Origin: Bacteroidales bacterium UBA6431
Lineage (GTDB): Bacteria > Bacteroidota > Bacteroidia > Bacteroidales > UBA932
Assembly (NCBI GenBank): GCA_002439095.1
Contig: DJOT01000051.1
Location: 25,472-89,471, forward strand
Reading direction: 5' to 3'
DNA length: 64,000 bases
Below, piece after piece: positions 1 to 8,919 of the stretch; position 1 is the stretch's first letter; each line of letters begins with the position of its first letter. The notes below the pieces were generated by a model that was not told the DNA's origin, searched no databases, and saw only the letters and a list, made by a program, of their open reading frames with translations. A program made the position numbers and the translations under genes.

Positions 1-1814
1 AGCAGGCCTACAACCGCCACATAGCGTTCGCCACCGACAAGGGCAAGGTCTGGACAGAATCAGTTCAGCCGCTCCACGGCAGGCGCGTTCTCACCGATCC
101 AAGGCCGCAGGGAGCGCAGCAGCGTCCGGCGGCAGCCCCTCAGGGAGGACCTCGCAAGCAAAAAGACTACCAGGAAGACCAGGAGAAGGGCATCAGAGTG
201 CCTGAGCCTGACTACTTCGACCAGAAGGGACAGTTCCTCATCAAGAACTGGGCTTGCTGGGATTCGTTCCGTCTGAGCCAGCTCACCGACAACTCATGGT
301 CGATCCGCAAGAAGACCCAGGAGGACCGCCCATGGATAGGCACACTCACCGGAGAGAGGGCGGCAGGCTATGCATTCGCCGGAGATGTCAGCGGAGGACT
401 CGGAGTGTCCCTCAAATATTTTTGGCAGCTCTACCCTTCCACCATCGAGATCACCGATGCGCGCAGTGACGAGGCCACGATCAACGTATGGCTCTGGAGT
501 CCTGAATCCGAGCCGATGGATCTGCGCCACTATGACACCGTAGCCCATGACCTCGAAGCCAGCTATGAAGATGTGCAAGAAGGGATGAGCACCCCTTACG
601 GCATAGCCAAGACCAACACCCTCGTGCTCGTGCCGCAAGCCGCTTTCCCTGGACGTGAGGGCATCCTCGCCACGGCGGAACTCCTCGAAGAGGACAGCCA
701 GATGCTGCCTACACCTCAGTACCTGCACGACAGCCGCGCGTTCGGCATCTGGTCCCTCCCTGACAGGAGCAACGACAAGAGAGTTGCCGTGGAGAACAGG
801 CTCGACGAAATCATCAGCGTATACCAGAAAAATGTGGAAGAATTCAAATGGTACGGTTTCTGGAATTTCGGCGACTTCATGCACTCCATGGATGATGTCC
901 GCGGAGTATGGAACTACGACATCGGCGGATTCGCCTGGGACAACACAGAGCTCGCCTCCAACATGTGGCTCTGGTACATGTTCCTGCGCAGCGGTCGTGA
1001 GGACATCTGGGATATGGCTGTGGCGATGAGCCGCCACACCACAGAGGTCGACGTATACCACATCGGACCGTACGCCGGGCTGGGCAGCCGCCACAACGTG
1101 TCACACTGGGGCTGCGGCGCCAAGGAGGCCCGCATCGGCCAGGCAGCATGGAACCGTTTCCTCTACTATCTCACCACAGACGAGCGTTCCGGAGACCTCA
1201 TGGACGAATCCAAGGATTCCGAGCAGCTCCTCTACAAGATCGACCCTATGCGCCTCGCAGCTCCACGCAGCGAGACCCCATGCACCGCACCGGCACGTCT
1301 GCGCATCGGACCTGACTGGCTCGGATACGCCGGCAACTGGATGACCCGCTGGGAGAGGACCGGGGAGAAGCACTACTACGACATGATCATCGCTGGCATG
1401 AAGAGCATCGCAGCCCTGCCTAACGGACTTCTCACCGGCAAGGTGAAGGTGCTCGGATTCGACCCGGCCACGGGTGTGCTCAGCTGGGAGGGAGACCCTG
1501 CCTCCATCGGCACCAACCATCTTATGACCATCATGGGCGGATTCGAGATCATGACCGAGATGCAGGACATGATCAACGTGCCGGAGTTCAACGCCGCTTG
1601 GCTTGACCACGCAAGGCGCTACCACACCATGGCTGGATTCCGTGTCGGAAGGCTCAACGCCTACGCCGCATGGAAGGACCACGATGCGGACTTCGCCCGC
1701 AAGACCTGGGACGAGCTGCTGCGCGGCATCGACAGGCCTTACCATCCGAACACCAACGGCGCCGCCACCTGGAGCCTTGACGTGATCTACAGCCTCGAAG
1801 TGCTGCCGCTGTAG
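1..1814 (+). CDS. Exo-rhamnogalacturonan lyase-like protein (PL26/YetA type), 5' partial
   Basis: The frame is open from the left edge, so the N-terminus is missing; about 603 residues are visible. The sequence matches my memory of the PcRGLX/YetA family: a central beta-sandwich (visible part up to roughly residue 190 of the fragment) followed by a C-terminal alpha/alpha toroid. Landmarks are FWQLYPS and the motif HWGCGAKE (about nt 1102-1125) followed by a helical stretch ending YYLTTDERSGD. Family members cleave rhamnogalacturonan-I from an end by beta-elimination. A Pro/Gln/Gly-rich insert at about nt 93-165 is low complexity and may be a loop or linker. A hairpin terminator follows. Its neighbours are pectin CAZymes, which supports the call. 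The PL26 assignment is by pattern recognition only; the family is probable, the exact activity is inferred. Confidence 0.7.
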   Translation, partial: QAYNRHIAFATDKGKVWTESVQPLHGRRVLTDPRPQGAQQRPAAAPQGGPRKQKDYQEDQEKGIRVPEPDYFDQKGQFLIKNWACWDSFRLSQLTDNSWSIRKKTQEDRPWIGTLTGERAAGYAFAGDVSGGLGVSLKYFWQLYPSTIEITDARSDEATINVWLWSPESEPMDLRHYDTVAHDLEASYEDVQEGMSTPYGIAKTNTLVLVPQAAFPGREGILATAELLEEDSQMLPTPQYLHDSRAFGIWSLPDRSNDKRVAVENRLDEIISVYQKNVEEFKWYGFWNFGDFMHSMDDVRGVWNYDIGGFAWDNTELASNMWLWYMFLRSGREDIWDMAVAMSRHTTEVDVYHIGPYAGLGSRHNVSHWGCGAKEARIGQAAWNRFLYYLTTDERSGDLMDESKDSEQLLYKIDPMRLAAPRSETPCTAPARLRIGPDWLGYAGNWMTRWERTGEKHYYDMIIAGMKSIAALPNGLLTGKVKVLGFDPATGVLSWEGDPASIGTNHLMTIMGGFEIMTEMQDMINVPEFNAAWLDHARRYHTMAGFRVGRLNAYAAWKDHDADFARKTWDELLRGIDRPYHPNTNGAATWSLDVIYSLEVLPL

Positions 1815-1835
1815 GACAGGTACAGTCATTCTTGT

Positions 1836-1864
1836 AAGGACGGCCCGACAGCCGTCCTTTTTTT
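1836..1864 (+). terminator. Rho-independent terminator
   Basis: An 8-bp stem AAGGACGG/CCGTCCTT with a short loop is followed by a run of T. It lies just after the PL26-like gene stop and just before the promoter of the next gene. Confidence 0.85.
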
Positions 1865-1865
1865 G

Positions 1866-1873
1866 TATATTTG
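1866..1873 (+). promoter_or_regulatory. Bacteroidetes -7 box (TATATTTG)
   Basis: An exact TAnnTTTG match, 34 nt upstream of the ATG chosen for the GH2 gene. It directly abuts the previous terminator, so the GH2 gene appears to be its own transcription unit. Confidence 0.6.
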
Positions 1874-1907
1874 CATTGCCAATGACACAAACCAATCCAT
1901 CAATTAT

Positions 1908-4895
1908 ATGAACATCAGATCACTGTTCCTGTCAGCGGCGCTGCTCCTTTCCGCAGTGCTCGCCTCGGGACGCGAGAAGTACAACTTCAACTCGGGGTGG
2001 CTCCTCAAGGTCGGGGACATCCCGTCTGCGGAAAGCCGCTCGTTCAAAGACTCCGGCTGGCAGAAGGTCACCCTGCCGCACGCCTTCAACGAGGACGAGG
2101 CGTTCAAGGTCAACATCAAGGACCTCACCGACACAGTGGTGTGGTACCGCAAGCACTTCACCATGCCGAAATCAGCCCGCGGCAAGAAGGTCTTCATCGA
2201 ATTCGAGGGAGCGCGCCAGGGAGTCGATTTCTACGTCAACGGCAAGCTGGTCGGCAAGCACGAGAACGGTGTCATGGCCTTCGGCTTCGACATCACCCCG
2301 TATCTCAAGTCCGGCAGCAATGTCATAGCCGTGCGCGTGGACAACAACTGGGACTTCGCCGAGAGGACCACGGGAGTGAAATACCAGTGGAGCAACCGCA
2401 ACTTCAACGCCAACTACGGCGGCCTTCCGAAGAACGTCTGGCTGCACGTCACCGACAAGCTCTACCAGACCCTCCCGCTCTACTCCAACCTCCAGACCAC
2501 GGGAGTCTACATCTACGCCTCCGACATCCGTGTGAAATCCCGCACTGCGGTCATCAACGCAGAGTCAGAAGTACGCAACGAGACCGGAAAGGCGCAGACC
2601 GCCGTCTACAAAGTCAGCGTCACAGACCCTGACGGCAAGCTCGTCACCAGTTTTGCATCAGCACCACAGGCCATCGAGGCCGGCCAGACGGTCACCCTCA
2701 GGGCATCCGCTCCAGCAGAAGGCCTGCACTTCTGGAGCTGGGGCTACGGCTATCTCTACGATGTCCGCACAGCCCTCGAAGTGGACGGCAAGGTGGTCGA
2801 TGAAGTCTGCACCCGCACCGGTTTCCGAAAGACACGTTTCGCCGAAGGCAAGGTATGGCTCAACGACCGCGTGCTCCAGATGAAGGGATACGCCCAGCGT
2901 ACCTCAAACGAATGGCCGGCCCTCGGAATGTCCGTCCCGGCATGGCTGAGCGACTACTCCAACGCCCTCATGGTCGAAGACAATGCCAACCTCGTCCGCT
3001 GGATGCACGTCACCCCGTGGAAGCAGGATGTCGAGTCATGCGACCGCGTCGGGCTCATCCAGGCGATGCCTGCAGGTGACGCGGAGCGCGATGTGGAAGG
3101 CCAACAGTGGAACCAGCGCAAAGAACTCATGCGCGACGCCATCATCTACAACCGCAACAACCCGTCAATCATCTTCTACGAATGCGGCAACGAATCCATC
3201 TCCCGCGAACACATGCTTGAGATGAGGGAGATCCGTGACAAATATGACTTCTACGGCGGCAGGGCCATCGGCAGCCGCGAGATGCTCGACATCCGCGAGT
3301 CCGAATACGGCGGCGAGATGCTCTATATCAACAAGAGCGCCCACTCCCCTTTCTGGGCCATGGAATACTGCCGCGACGAAGGTCTGCGCAAATACTGGGA
3401 CGATTACTCATATCCTTTCCACAAGGAGGGCGAGGGCAACAAAGGCTTCCACTCCGCTATGGCCAACAAGATGGTGGCAGGAGACGCCTCCCCGTACAAC
3501 CACAACCAGGACCAGTTCACCGTGGAGCTCGTGCGCCGCTGGTATGACTACTGGAGGGAAAGGGCAGGCTCCGGGCAGAGAATCAGTTCCGGCGGGGTCA
3601 AGATCATATTCTCCGACTCCAACACCCACTTCCGCGGCGTGGAGAACTACCGCCGCAGCGGTGTCACAGACGCGCTGCGCATCCCGAAAGACGGCTTCTT
3701 CGCCCATCAGGTGATGTGGGACGGCTGGGTGGATGTCGAGAACCCGCGCATCTACATCGTCGGCCACTGGAACTACGACAAGGGAACTGTGAAACCGGTC
3801 TATGTGGTTTCCAACACTGAATCCGTGAAGCTTTTCCTCAACGGCAAGGAGATTCAGGACCTGAAACGGGACTATGAGTTCCTTTTCACCGCAGAGAACG
3901 TCACATTCGAGCCTGGCAAAATCGAGGCTGTAGGCTACAACGGCGGCAAGGAAGCCGCACGCTACGCCATCGAGACGGCAGGGCAGCCGACCGCGATCAA
4001 ACTCTCCAGGATTGAGAACCCTTCAGGCTGGAAGGCTGACGGGGCAGACGTCGCCCTCGTGCAGATCGAAGTCGTCGATGCGCAGGGACGCAGATGCCCT
4101 CTCGCCAACGACATGATCCACTACGACCTCGAAGGTCCGGCAGAGTGGCGAGGCGGCATGGCCCAGGGCCCGGACAACTACATCCTCGCCCAGGATTTCC
4201 CTGTTGAGTGCGGTGTCAACCGCGCCATCATCCGCTCCACCACCACTCCTGGAAAAGTGACCCTCAAGGCATCGGCCGAAGGTCTCAAGGGAGCGGAAAT
4301 CTCTCTTGAAACCATTCCTTTTGAAGTCACAGGAGGTCTCAGCACATATATCCCTGGCGACCATCTCAAAGGCCGCCTCGACAGAGGAGAAACCCCGCAG
4401 ACACCTTCATACTACGACCGTTGTGTAGACGTGGAGATCGTTTCAGCCACAGCAGGAGTCAACGCAGACAAGGCCAACGCATCATTTGACGACAACGAGT
4501 TGAGCGAATGGACCAACGACGGAAGGCTCTCCACCGCCTGGATCACCTACCGGCTCGGCAGGATGGCCCAGATCGATGAAGTCTGCGTCAAGTTCACCGG
4601 CTGGCGCATGCGCAGCTACCCTATCGAGATCTACGCCGGGGATGAACTCATCTGGGAAGGCGAGACCCCGCGCTCTCTGGGCTATGTGCACCTGCCGGTC
4701 AAGCCTGTCATGACACGCGAGATCACGGTCAAGCTCAAAGGCTCAGCACAAGATGAGGACGCCTTCGGCGGCATAGTCGAAGTCGTGGCCCCGGCCGCAG
4801 GAGAACTCGACCTCTTCAAGGCCAAAGGCGCCGAGAAGAAGAGCAACGAACTCCGCATCGTCGAGATAGAATTCAAGGAGAATCTCCTGCAGTAA
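1908..4895 (+). CDS. GH2-family glycoside hydrolase with C-terminal discoidin-like domain
   Basis: 995 residues from the ATG that begins a clear signal peptide (MNIRSLFLSAALLLSAVLASG). A longer in-frame start at 1863 would fall before the promoter and is rejected. The layout is an N-terminal jelly-roll sugar-binding domain, an Ig-like domain, and a TIM barrel. The proposed acid/base is Glu429 in CGNES and the nucleophile Glu486 in WAMEY. After the barrel comes a DUF4982-like module (about 605-690), further beta domains, and a discoidin/F5-8-type region (about 850-960) that may bind carbohydrate. GH2 enzymes are retaining exo-glycosidases exported to the periplasm or surface; here beta-galactosidase or beta-glucuronidase activity on pectin side chains is plausible. 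Family is secure from the NE/ME motifs; substrate is inferred. Confidence 0.88.
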   Translation: MNIRSLFLSAALLLSAVLASGREKYNFNSGWLLKVGDIPSAESRSFKDSGWQKVTLPHAFNEDEAFKVNIKDLTDTVVWYRKHFTMPKSARGKKVFIEFEGARQGVDFYVNGKLVGKHENGVMAFGFDITPYLKSGSNVIAVRVDNNWDFAERTTGVKYQWSNRNFNANYGGLPKNVWLHVTDKLYQTLPLYSNLQTTGVYIYASDIRVKSRTAVINAESEVRNETGKAQTAVYKVSVTDPDGKLVTSFASAPQAIEAGQTVTLRASAPAEGLHFWSWGYGYLYDVRTALEVDGKVVDEVCTRTGFRKTRFAEGKVWLNDRVLQMKGYAQRTSNEWPALGMSVPAWLSDYSNALMVEDNANLVRWMHVTPWKQDVESCDRVGLIQAMPAGDAERDVEGQQWNQRKELMRDAIIYNRNNPSIIFYECGNESISREHMLEMREIRDKYDFYGGRAIGSREMLDIRESEYGGEMLYINKSAHSPFWAMEYCRDEGLRKYWDDYSYPFHKEGEGNKGFHSAMANKMVAGDASPYNHNQDQFTVELVRRWYDYWRERAGSGQRISSGGVKIIFSDSNTHFRGVENYRRSGVTDALRIPKDGFFAHQVMWDGWVDVENPRIYIVGHWNYDKGTVKPVYVVSNTESVKLFLNGKEIQDLKRDYEFLFTAENVTFEPGKIEAVGYNGGKEAARYAIETAGQPTAIKLSRIENPSGWKADGADVALVQIEVVDAQGRRCPLANDMIHYDLEGPAEWRGGMAQGPDNYILAQDFPVECGVNRAIIRSTTTPGKVTLKASAEGLKGAEISLETIPFEVTGGLSTYIPGDHLKGRLDRGETPQTPSYYDRCVDVEIVSATAGVNADKANASFDDNELSEWTNDGRLSTAWITYRLGRMAQIDEVCVKFTGWRMRSYPIEIYAGDELIWEGETPRSLGYVHLPVKPVMTREITVKLKGSAQDEDAFGGIVEVVAPAAGELDLFKAKGAEKKSNELRIVEIEFKENLLQ

Positions 4896-4916
4896 AGCAA
4901 GTTCCCCAGACGCAAT

Positions 4917-4957
4917 GAGGAAGGCCCTGAAGTCTATCTGACTTCAAGACCTTCCTC
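4917..4957. terminator. Bidirectional terminator between convergent genes
   Basis: Long imperfect stem with outer arms GAGGAAGG/CCTTCCTC and inner arms GAAGTC/GACTTC. It lies between the 3' end of the GH2 gene and the 3' end of the convergent toxin-like gene, and could serve both. Confidence 0.65.
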
Positions 4958-4976
4958 TTATCTTGAATACATATTC

Positions 4977-5723
4977 CTACCGCCAAGACATACCGATGTC
5001 CCAATGGACAGCATATTTCGCAGATGTTTTTTCCTTGGGCAAGTTGAACTCTTCAAGAATAAGTTCGTATGCCTGAGGGAATTCTTCCAACCACTTGCCC
5101 ACGGCAACCTCATAGGTATCTGACTTGATATTATAGAATATTCTGCCACGAGGTTTATCCTGATAGGCTCCGACATATGGACCTGAACCATCGCCATGAT
5201 ACTTTTGCTTTCGGAACTCCCTCTTCCATACATCTTCATGCATTTCAGAACAAGTAATCCTGCCATCTGAAGCATTCGCCTGAGTGTAATCACTGATTTT
5301 GTGTGAGACGACTCCGAAAAGTTCATTTCTTGAACGATTGTACCAGAACAATCCGACTTTGGGTTCCGAGTCCTTGCCGCGGTTTGCCGCCATCTGGGAC
5401 ATCACAGCCGCATATTCGTCCTGCGTAAAGGCCTGCAGAGAAAAACCGGATTTTCCCCCGCTATGGGAAGCACCTATGAAAGAAAATGAGATGACGATCA
5501 ATTTCGTATCGTCGAAGACATAGTACATTTCATCTGTTGCAGACAGTTTACGCATCCAGATTCCGCTATATGCCCCGGTGAGTTGGACTGGCAGACCCGC
5601 TCCCTCAGTCGGGTGCTCAAGAGTATCCTTGATCGTAGCCTTTACTTTTGACGCAAGGGACGGATCCGAACTTTTCAATACCTTATACGCATCCAATGCG
5701 CTAGGCAGAAACTCCAATATCAT
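4977..5723 (-). CDS. YoeB-fold toxin-like protein fused to a C-terminal domain of unknown function
   Basis: 248 residues. Residues 1-86 align over their whole length with Txe/YoeB toxins (HPTEGAG, SGIWMRKL, FDDTKLI), but YoeB is only about 84 residues long. By my alignment the four YoeB catalytic positions Glu46, Arg65, His83 and Tyr84 are Val, Glu, Phe and Ile here, so mRNA cleavage by this domain is doubtful. Residues about 120-248 form a second domain with VGLFWYNRSRNELFG, PRGRIFYN, VGKWLEEFPQAYELI and a C-terminal HWDIG. I do not recognise a named family for it. The start overlaps the upstream antitoxin stop by 4 nt (ATGA), the usual arrangement of translationally coupled toxin-antitoxin pairs. 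It may be a toxin whose activity moved to the C-terminal domain, or a domesticated module. Confidence 0.75.
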   Translation of the reverse strand: MILEFLPSALDAYKVLKSSDPSLASKVKATIKDTLEHPTEGAGLPVQLTGAYSGIWMRKLSATDEMYYVFDDTKLIVISFSFIGASHSGGKSGFSLQAFTQDEYAAVMSQMAANRGKDSEPKVGLFWYNRSRNELFGVVSHKISDYTQANASDGRITCSEMHEDVWKREFRKQKYHGDGSGPYVGAYQDKPRGRIFYNIKSDTYEVAVGKWLEEFPQAYELILEEFNLPKEKTSAKYAVHWDIGMSWR

Positions 5724-5971
5724 AACTCATCTATATCAACAGTGACCGCCTTCCCAGAATTGAGTTCTTCGATTCCGGATTCAAGCCGTCCGGACAACTT
5801 CTCGGAGAACAATACTTTTTCCGTTTCCTTGATAGAGTTATATTCATCAAGCGATATAAGGACAGCAGCCGTATTACCACGGTTAATCAGCAGTGAACTT
5901 GAATTATTGATGACATCATCAACATAACGCTTCACATTGGCCCTGAACTCAGAAATTGTTGCAACAGTCAT
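5720..5971 (-). CDS. YefM/Phd-type antitoxin
   Basis: 83 residues, the normal length for YefM/Phd antitoxins. The N-terminal half carries the DNA-binding fold (TISEFRANVKRYVDDV, then AAVLISLDEYNSI), and the acidic C-terminus (SGKAVTVDIDEL) is the likely toxin-wrapping tail. Family members repress their own promoter together with the toxin and neutralise the toxin by binding it. The gene is first in a two-gene operon and overlaps the toxin-like gene by 4 nt. A TGTACA-type operator lies directly upstream. High confidence in the family; partner specificity is inferred from position. Confidence 0.88.
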   Translation of the reverse strand: MTVATISEFRANVKRYVDDVINNSSSLLINRGNTAAVLISLDEYNSIKETEKVLFSEKLSGRLESGIEELNSGKAVTVDIDEL

Positions 5972-5985
5972 ATTCTAGTTTTTCG

Positions 5986-6012
5986 CAAAATTACGTACAA
6001 TATTTTGTACAA
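5986..6012 (-). promoter_or_regulatory. Promoter and YefM-type operator of the toxin-antitoxin pair
   Basis: On the minus strand a TAATTTTG -7 box (5986-5993) lies 14 nt before the antitoxin ATG. Two palindromic hexamers follow: CGTACA at 5994-5999 (one mismatch to TGTACA) and TGTACA at 6006-6011, the latter inside the perfect octamer TTGTACAA. Their centres are 12 bp apart. The E. coli yefM-yoeB operator, as I recall it, also has two TGTACA-core palindromes with this spacing. Confidence 0.65.
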
Positions 6013-6043
6013 CAAAATATTTATACCATATTTACATTGGCCA

Positions 6044-6074
6044 AAGAGGCCGCCCCGGTGAAGGGCGGCCTCTT
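6044..6074 (-). terminator. GC-rich hairpin downstream of PL22 gene
   Basis: Perfect stem AAGAGGCCGCCC/GGGCGGCCTCTT with an 8-nt loop, 20 nt past the stop of the oligogalacturonate lyase gene. The T tract is short on the minus strand and better on the plus strand. It probably ends the GH28-GH28-PL22 transcript and insulates the toxin-antitoxin promoter. Confidence 0.65.
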
Positions 6075-6094
6075 ATTTTTGCAGCAACATGCAA

Positions 6095-7435
6095 TTACTT
6101 ATTATACTGCTTGTAGAACGGAAGCTTTGTCAGATCCACTGTCACGAGGCAGAGTCTCTTACCGTCTGAATAGTGGCCGCTCTGGAAGCAGAGGGTCTTG
6201 CCGTCAGGGCTGAAGAAAGGCTGGGCATGGTCAGGTGCCATCTTGAGGTCGGAAGCGATCATGTGGCGGTAGCCGTTGGCCACGTTGATCACCCATACGT
6301 CTCCGCCGAAAGTATCACCGGCAGCCCACTGGTTGTCACGCGTGGAGTTGCAGTGCCAGAAACCACGGCCACGCAGAGCGCTCTCGCGATCCTTCTCCAT
6401 CTCCACGTTGCCGAGGCACTCCACGTCATCGGTGCGCAGGTTGATGCGGAAGATTCCGCTGGCCTGCTTGCGCAGACGGTCCTGCCATCCGAGTACATTG
6501 AAATAAACATAATCCTCAGTGCCGAAGGTCTCATGGGTCACCCAGTCAAGCGGTGTCTCCTTGTAGAGAGGCTTGTAGGTGCAGGCATCAGCATCGGCGT
6601 ACCACATCCTCTGGTCGGCGTCACCGCCGGTCTCGCAGCAGAACACGATTTCGTTAGGACGGAAACGGCTTGCCTGGATATGGCCTACCTTGAAGTCCAC
6701 GTCGCAGATCTTGGTCACCTCGCCGGTCTTGAGATTCATCTTGCGCAGACCGCTCAGGGACTGGCTGACCTTGACAGGCTGGTCATCACGAGGTACGAAA
6801 GCCTTGGCCTTCATGGCGGCGATCTCCTCAGGAGTACCTTCACGGGTCACGGTAATGTAGGCATACTCATCCTCGCTGTTGACGCACCATCCGCCAGGAC
6901 GGCCCATCTCCGGACTTGTCGGGAACACTCCGAGTTTGGTCAAATAACTGTCGAACGAACCGGCATTGTTCTTCTTGGCATCAGCGAAGAGCTTGTCAAG
7001 ATCCATGACATAAAGAGTCCAGTCTTCTCCGACACGCTTGTTGACAAACAGCTTGTTGGACCTGTTGGCAAGGAACACGGAGCCGACACTTCCCTCGGTC
7101 ACCTGAATGATCTTGCCGGTGGCGACCTCGACAAAGAAATACTGTGTCGGGGTGAACTCCCTCACCTTTCCGTCAGGCATGGTGTGCTTCTGCGGAGCCT
7201 CACCTGCCCGTGTTGAAGAACGGAACAGAAGGTATTTTCCATCAGGAGTCCACATCGGGTCAGTCTGATAGATGAATTTGTCGTTTTTCTGAGTGTCTGT
7301 GAGGACAACAAGCGAAACTCCGGTCTGCGGATCCTTCACCACCTTCTTCTCCGAAGGCTGGAACTTTCCTAACTGAGCATTCGCAGATGAGATCGCAACC
7401 ATAAATACGGCTGCAGCGAGCAATGCTTTTTTCAT
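6095..7435 (-). CDS. Oligogalacturonate lyase (PL22)
   Basis: 446 residues with a signal peptide (MKKALLAAAVFMVAISSANA, cut near residue 20). The mature protein has the seven-bladed propeller pattern of PL22: repeated DPMWTPDGKYLLF/FFSPDGKTLCF blades, plus WVTHETFG, FWHCNSTRDNQW and DHAQPFFSPDG, which hold the histidines expected to bind Mn2+. PL22 enzymes cleave short unsaturated or saturated oligogalacturonides by beta-elimination, the last depolymerising step for homogalacturonan. The signal peptide suggests a periplasmic enzyme. It is the third gene of the leftward operon behind two GH28 genes (65-nt gap), consistent with processing their products. Confidence 0.88.
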   Translation of the reverse strand: MKKALLAAAVFMVAISSANAQLGKFQPSEKKVVKDPQTGVSLVVLTDTQKNDKFIYQTDPMWTPDGKYLLFRSSTRAGEAPQKHTMPDGKVREFTPTQYFFVEVATGKIIQVTEGSVGSVFLANRSNKLFVNKRVGEDWTLYVMDLDKLFADAKKNNAGSFDSYLTKLGVFPTSPEMGRPGGWCVNSEDEYAYITVTREGTPEEIAAMKAKAFVPRDDQPVKVSQSLSGLRKMNLKTGEVTKICDVDFKVGHIQASRFRPNEIVFCCETGGDADQRMWYADADACTYKPLYKETPLDWVTHETFGTEDYVYFNVLGWQDRLRKQASGIFRINLRTDDVECLGNVEMEKDRESALRGRGFWHCNSTRDNQWAAGDTFGGDVWVINVANGYRHMIASDLKMAPDHAQPFFSPDGKTLCFQSGHYSDGKRLCLVTVDLTKLPFYKQYNK

Positions 7436-7500
7436 TTAAAAGAAAAATTGGTTAATGTGTTAAATGTATTCGTAAAATGAATAATCATCAAAAATCATAC

Positions 7501-8919
7501 CTAAAGCCGCTTCAAGGGTTTACCGTTGATGGTGCAATCTTCGAAGACAACCTCCCCGACCTTCCCGTGGGAGAAGTTGCCACCTGAGCTGACACCGTCA
7601 AAGCGGCAGCCTTTGAGTTTGACGCCACCGATGTTCGTCCTGTCTTCAAGGCCATACAGCCACAGGCCGTATTCAGACTTGGAGCAAGTGACATTCTCCA
7701 GCACTACATTCCTCACCTCCGGATAGAAATCCCTCCGGGCCTTCTCGCGCGGCTCATAATCAAGGTTTATACGCAGCACGGCCTCGCGGCACTGCCCTAC
7801 CGTCACATTGCGGACATATATGTTCTCTATCACGCCACCTCTGGCCGGCGATGTCTTTATGCGTATGACCCTCTCAAGATTCGGAGAATCCATCCTGCAG
7901 TTCTCCACAAAAAGGTTGCGGAAACCGCCTGAGATTTCGGAACCGATCACCACCCCGCCGTGGCCGTCATTCATGGTACATCCCCGCACCACGATGTTCT
8001 CGCTCGGCACGTTCCACCTTCTCCCGTCCTCGTTGCGTCCGCTCTTGATGGCGATGCAGTCGTCCCCGGTATCGAAGAGGCAGTTCTCGATCAGCACGTT
8101 GCGGCAAGATTCCGGATCGCAGCCGTCTCCGTTGGGCCCGTTGTTGACCACATGCACCCCGCGAACTGTCAGGTCTTCACAGAACAGGGGATGAATCACC
8201 CAGAACGGGGAGCGGAGCAGCGTCACATCCTCGATGAGCACGGTGGTGCAGCGGTTGAAGTTGATGGTCTGGGGGCGCAGGCAGTCCGCTTCCCCGTAGA
8301 TTCTCTCCCCCACCGGGACACGGCTCTCGGCCTGCTCAAGCAGTTTCAGCCTTGAGGCACGCCAGGTCTTGCCGTCCGGCCCTGTGAAATCGTTACGTTC
8401 GATGTTTTTCTGGCGGCCCCACCAGTTCTCGCGGGAAGCCTGCCCGTCTATTGTCCCCTTGCCTGTAATGGCGATGTTGGTCTCGCCGTAGGCGTAGATC
8501 AGCGGTCTGGCGTTGTAGCAGTCCAGCCCCTCCCAACGGGTAAGCACTGCCGGAAAATATAGGGAGACATCTGTCGAAAATTTCAAGACAGCCTTATCGG
8601 AGAGATGCAGGCGCACATTGCTCTTGAGCGTGATCGGGCCGGTGTAGAAAACGCCGTCGGGTACCACCACAGTCCCTCCTCCGGAGCGGCTCATCTCCAC
8701 TATAGCAAGGTTGATGGCGTCATGGGCAAGCCTGTCCGGATCGTCAGCCACAGCACCGTAATCCGTGATGGAGACGCTACGGTCAGGAAAATGCACCTTT
8801 GACATCCCGGAGACTATCCTTTCAGCCTCAGTCCACGGGGTCCGGGCGGCAGAAGCAGGACCGCATGCAAATACGGCGGCAGCAAAAGCCGCGATAAAAA
8901 ATCTACTGCTTGACATCAT
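7501..8919 (-). CDS. GH28 polygalacturonase-type enzyme
   Basis: 472 residues with a signal peptide ending near ASA (residue 24). It is a right-handed parallel beta-helix protein with all GH28 landmarks: NGDGCD (263-268, Asp268), TGDDC (Asp286/Asp287), DGHGG (His320) and RIK (353-355). GH28 enzymes hydrolyse alpha-1,4-galacturonic acid linkages in homogalacturonan, or GalA-Rha in rhamnogalacturonan, with inversion. It overlaps the upstream GH28 gene by 17 nt, so the two are co-transcribed. Exo- versus endo-action and preference for rhamnogalacturonan cannot be told from motifs; the RG-I context makes an exo-polygalacturonase or rhamnogalacturonan hydrolase likely. Confidence 0.9.
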   Translation of the reverse strand: MMSSSRFFIAAFAAAVFACGPASAARTPWTEAERIVSGMSKVHFPDRSVSITDYGAVADDPDRLAHDAINLAIVEMSRSGGGTVVVPDGVFYTGPITLKSNVRLHLSDKAVLKFSTDVSLYFPAVLTRWEGLDCYNARPLIYAYGETNIAITGKGTIDGQASRENWWGRQKNIERNDFTGPDGKTWRASRLKLLEQAESRVPVGERIYGEADCLRPQTINFNRCTTVLIEDVTLLRSPFWVIHPLFCEDLTVRGVHVVNNGPNGDGCDPESCRNVLIENCLFDTGDDCIAIKSGRNEDGRRWNVPSENIVVRGCTMNDGHGGVVIGSEISGGFRNLFVENCRMDSPNLERVIRIKTSPARGGVIENIYVRNVTVGQCREAVLRINLDYEPREKARRDFYPEVRNVVLENVTCSKSEYGLWLYGLEDRTNIGGVKLKGCRFDGVSSGGNFSHGKVGEVVFEDCTINGKPLKRL

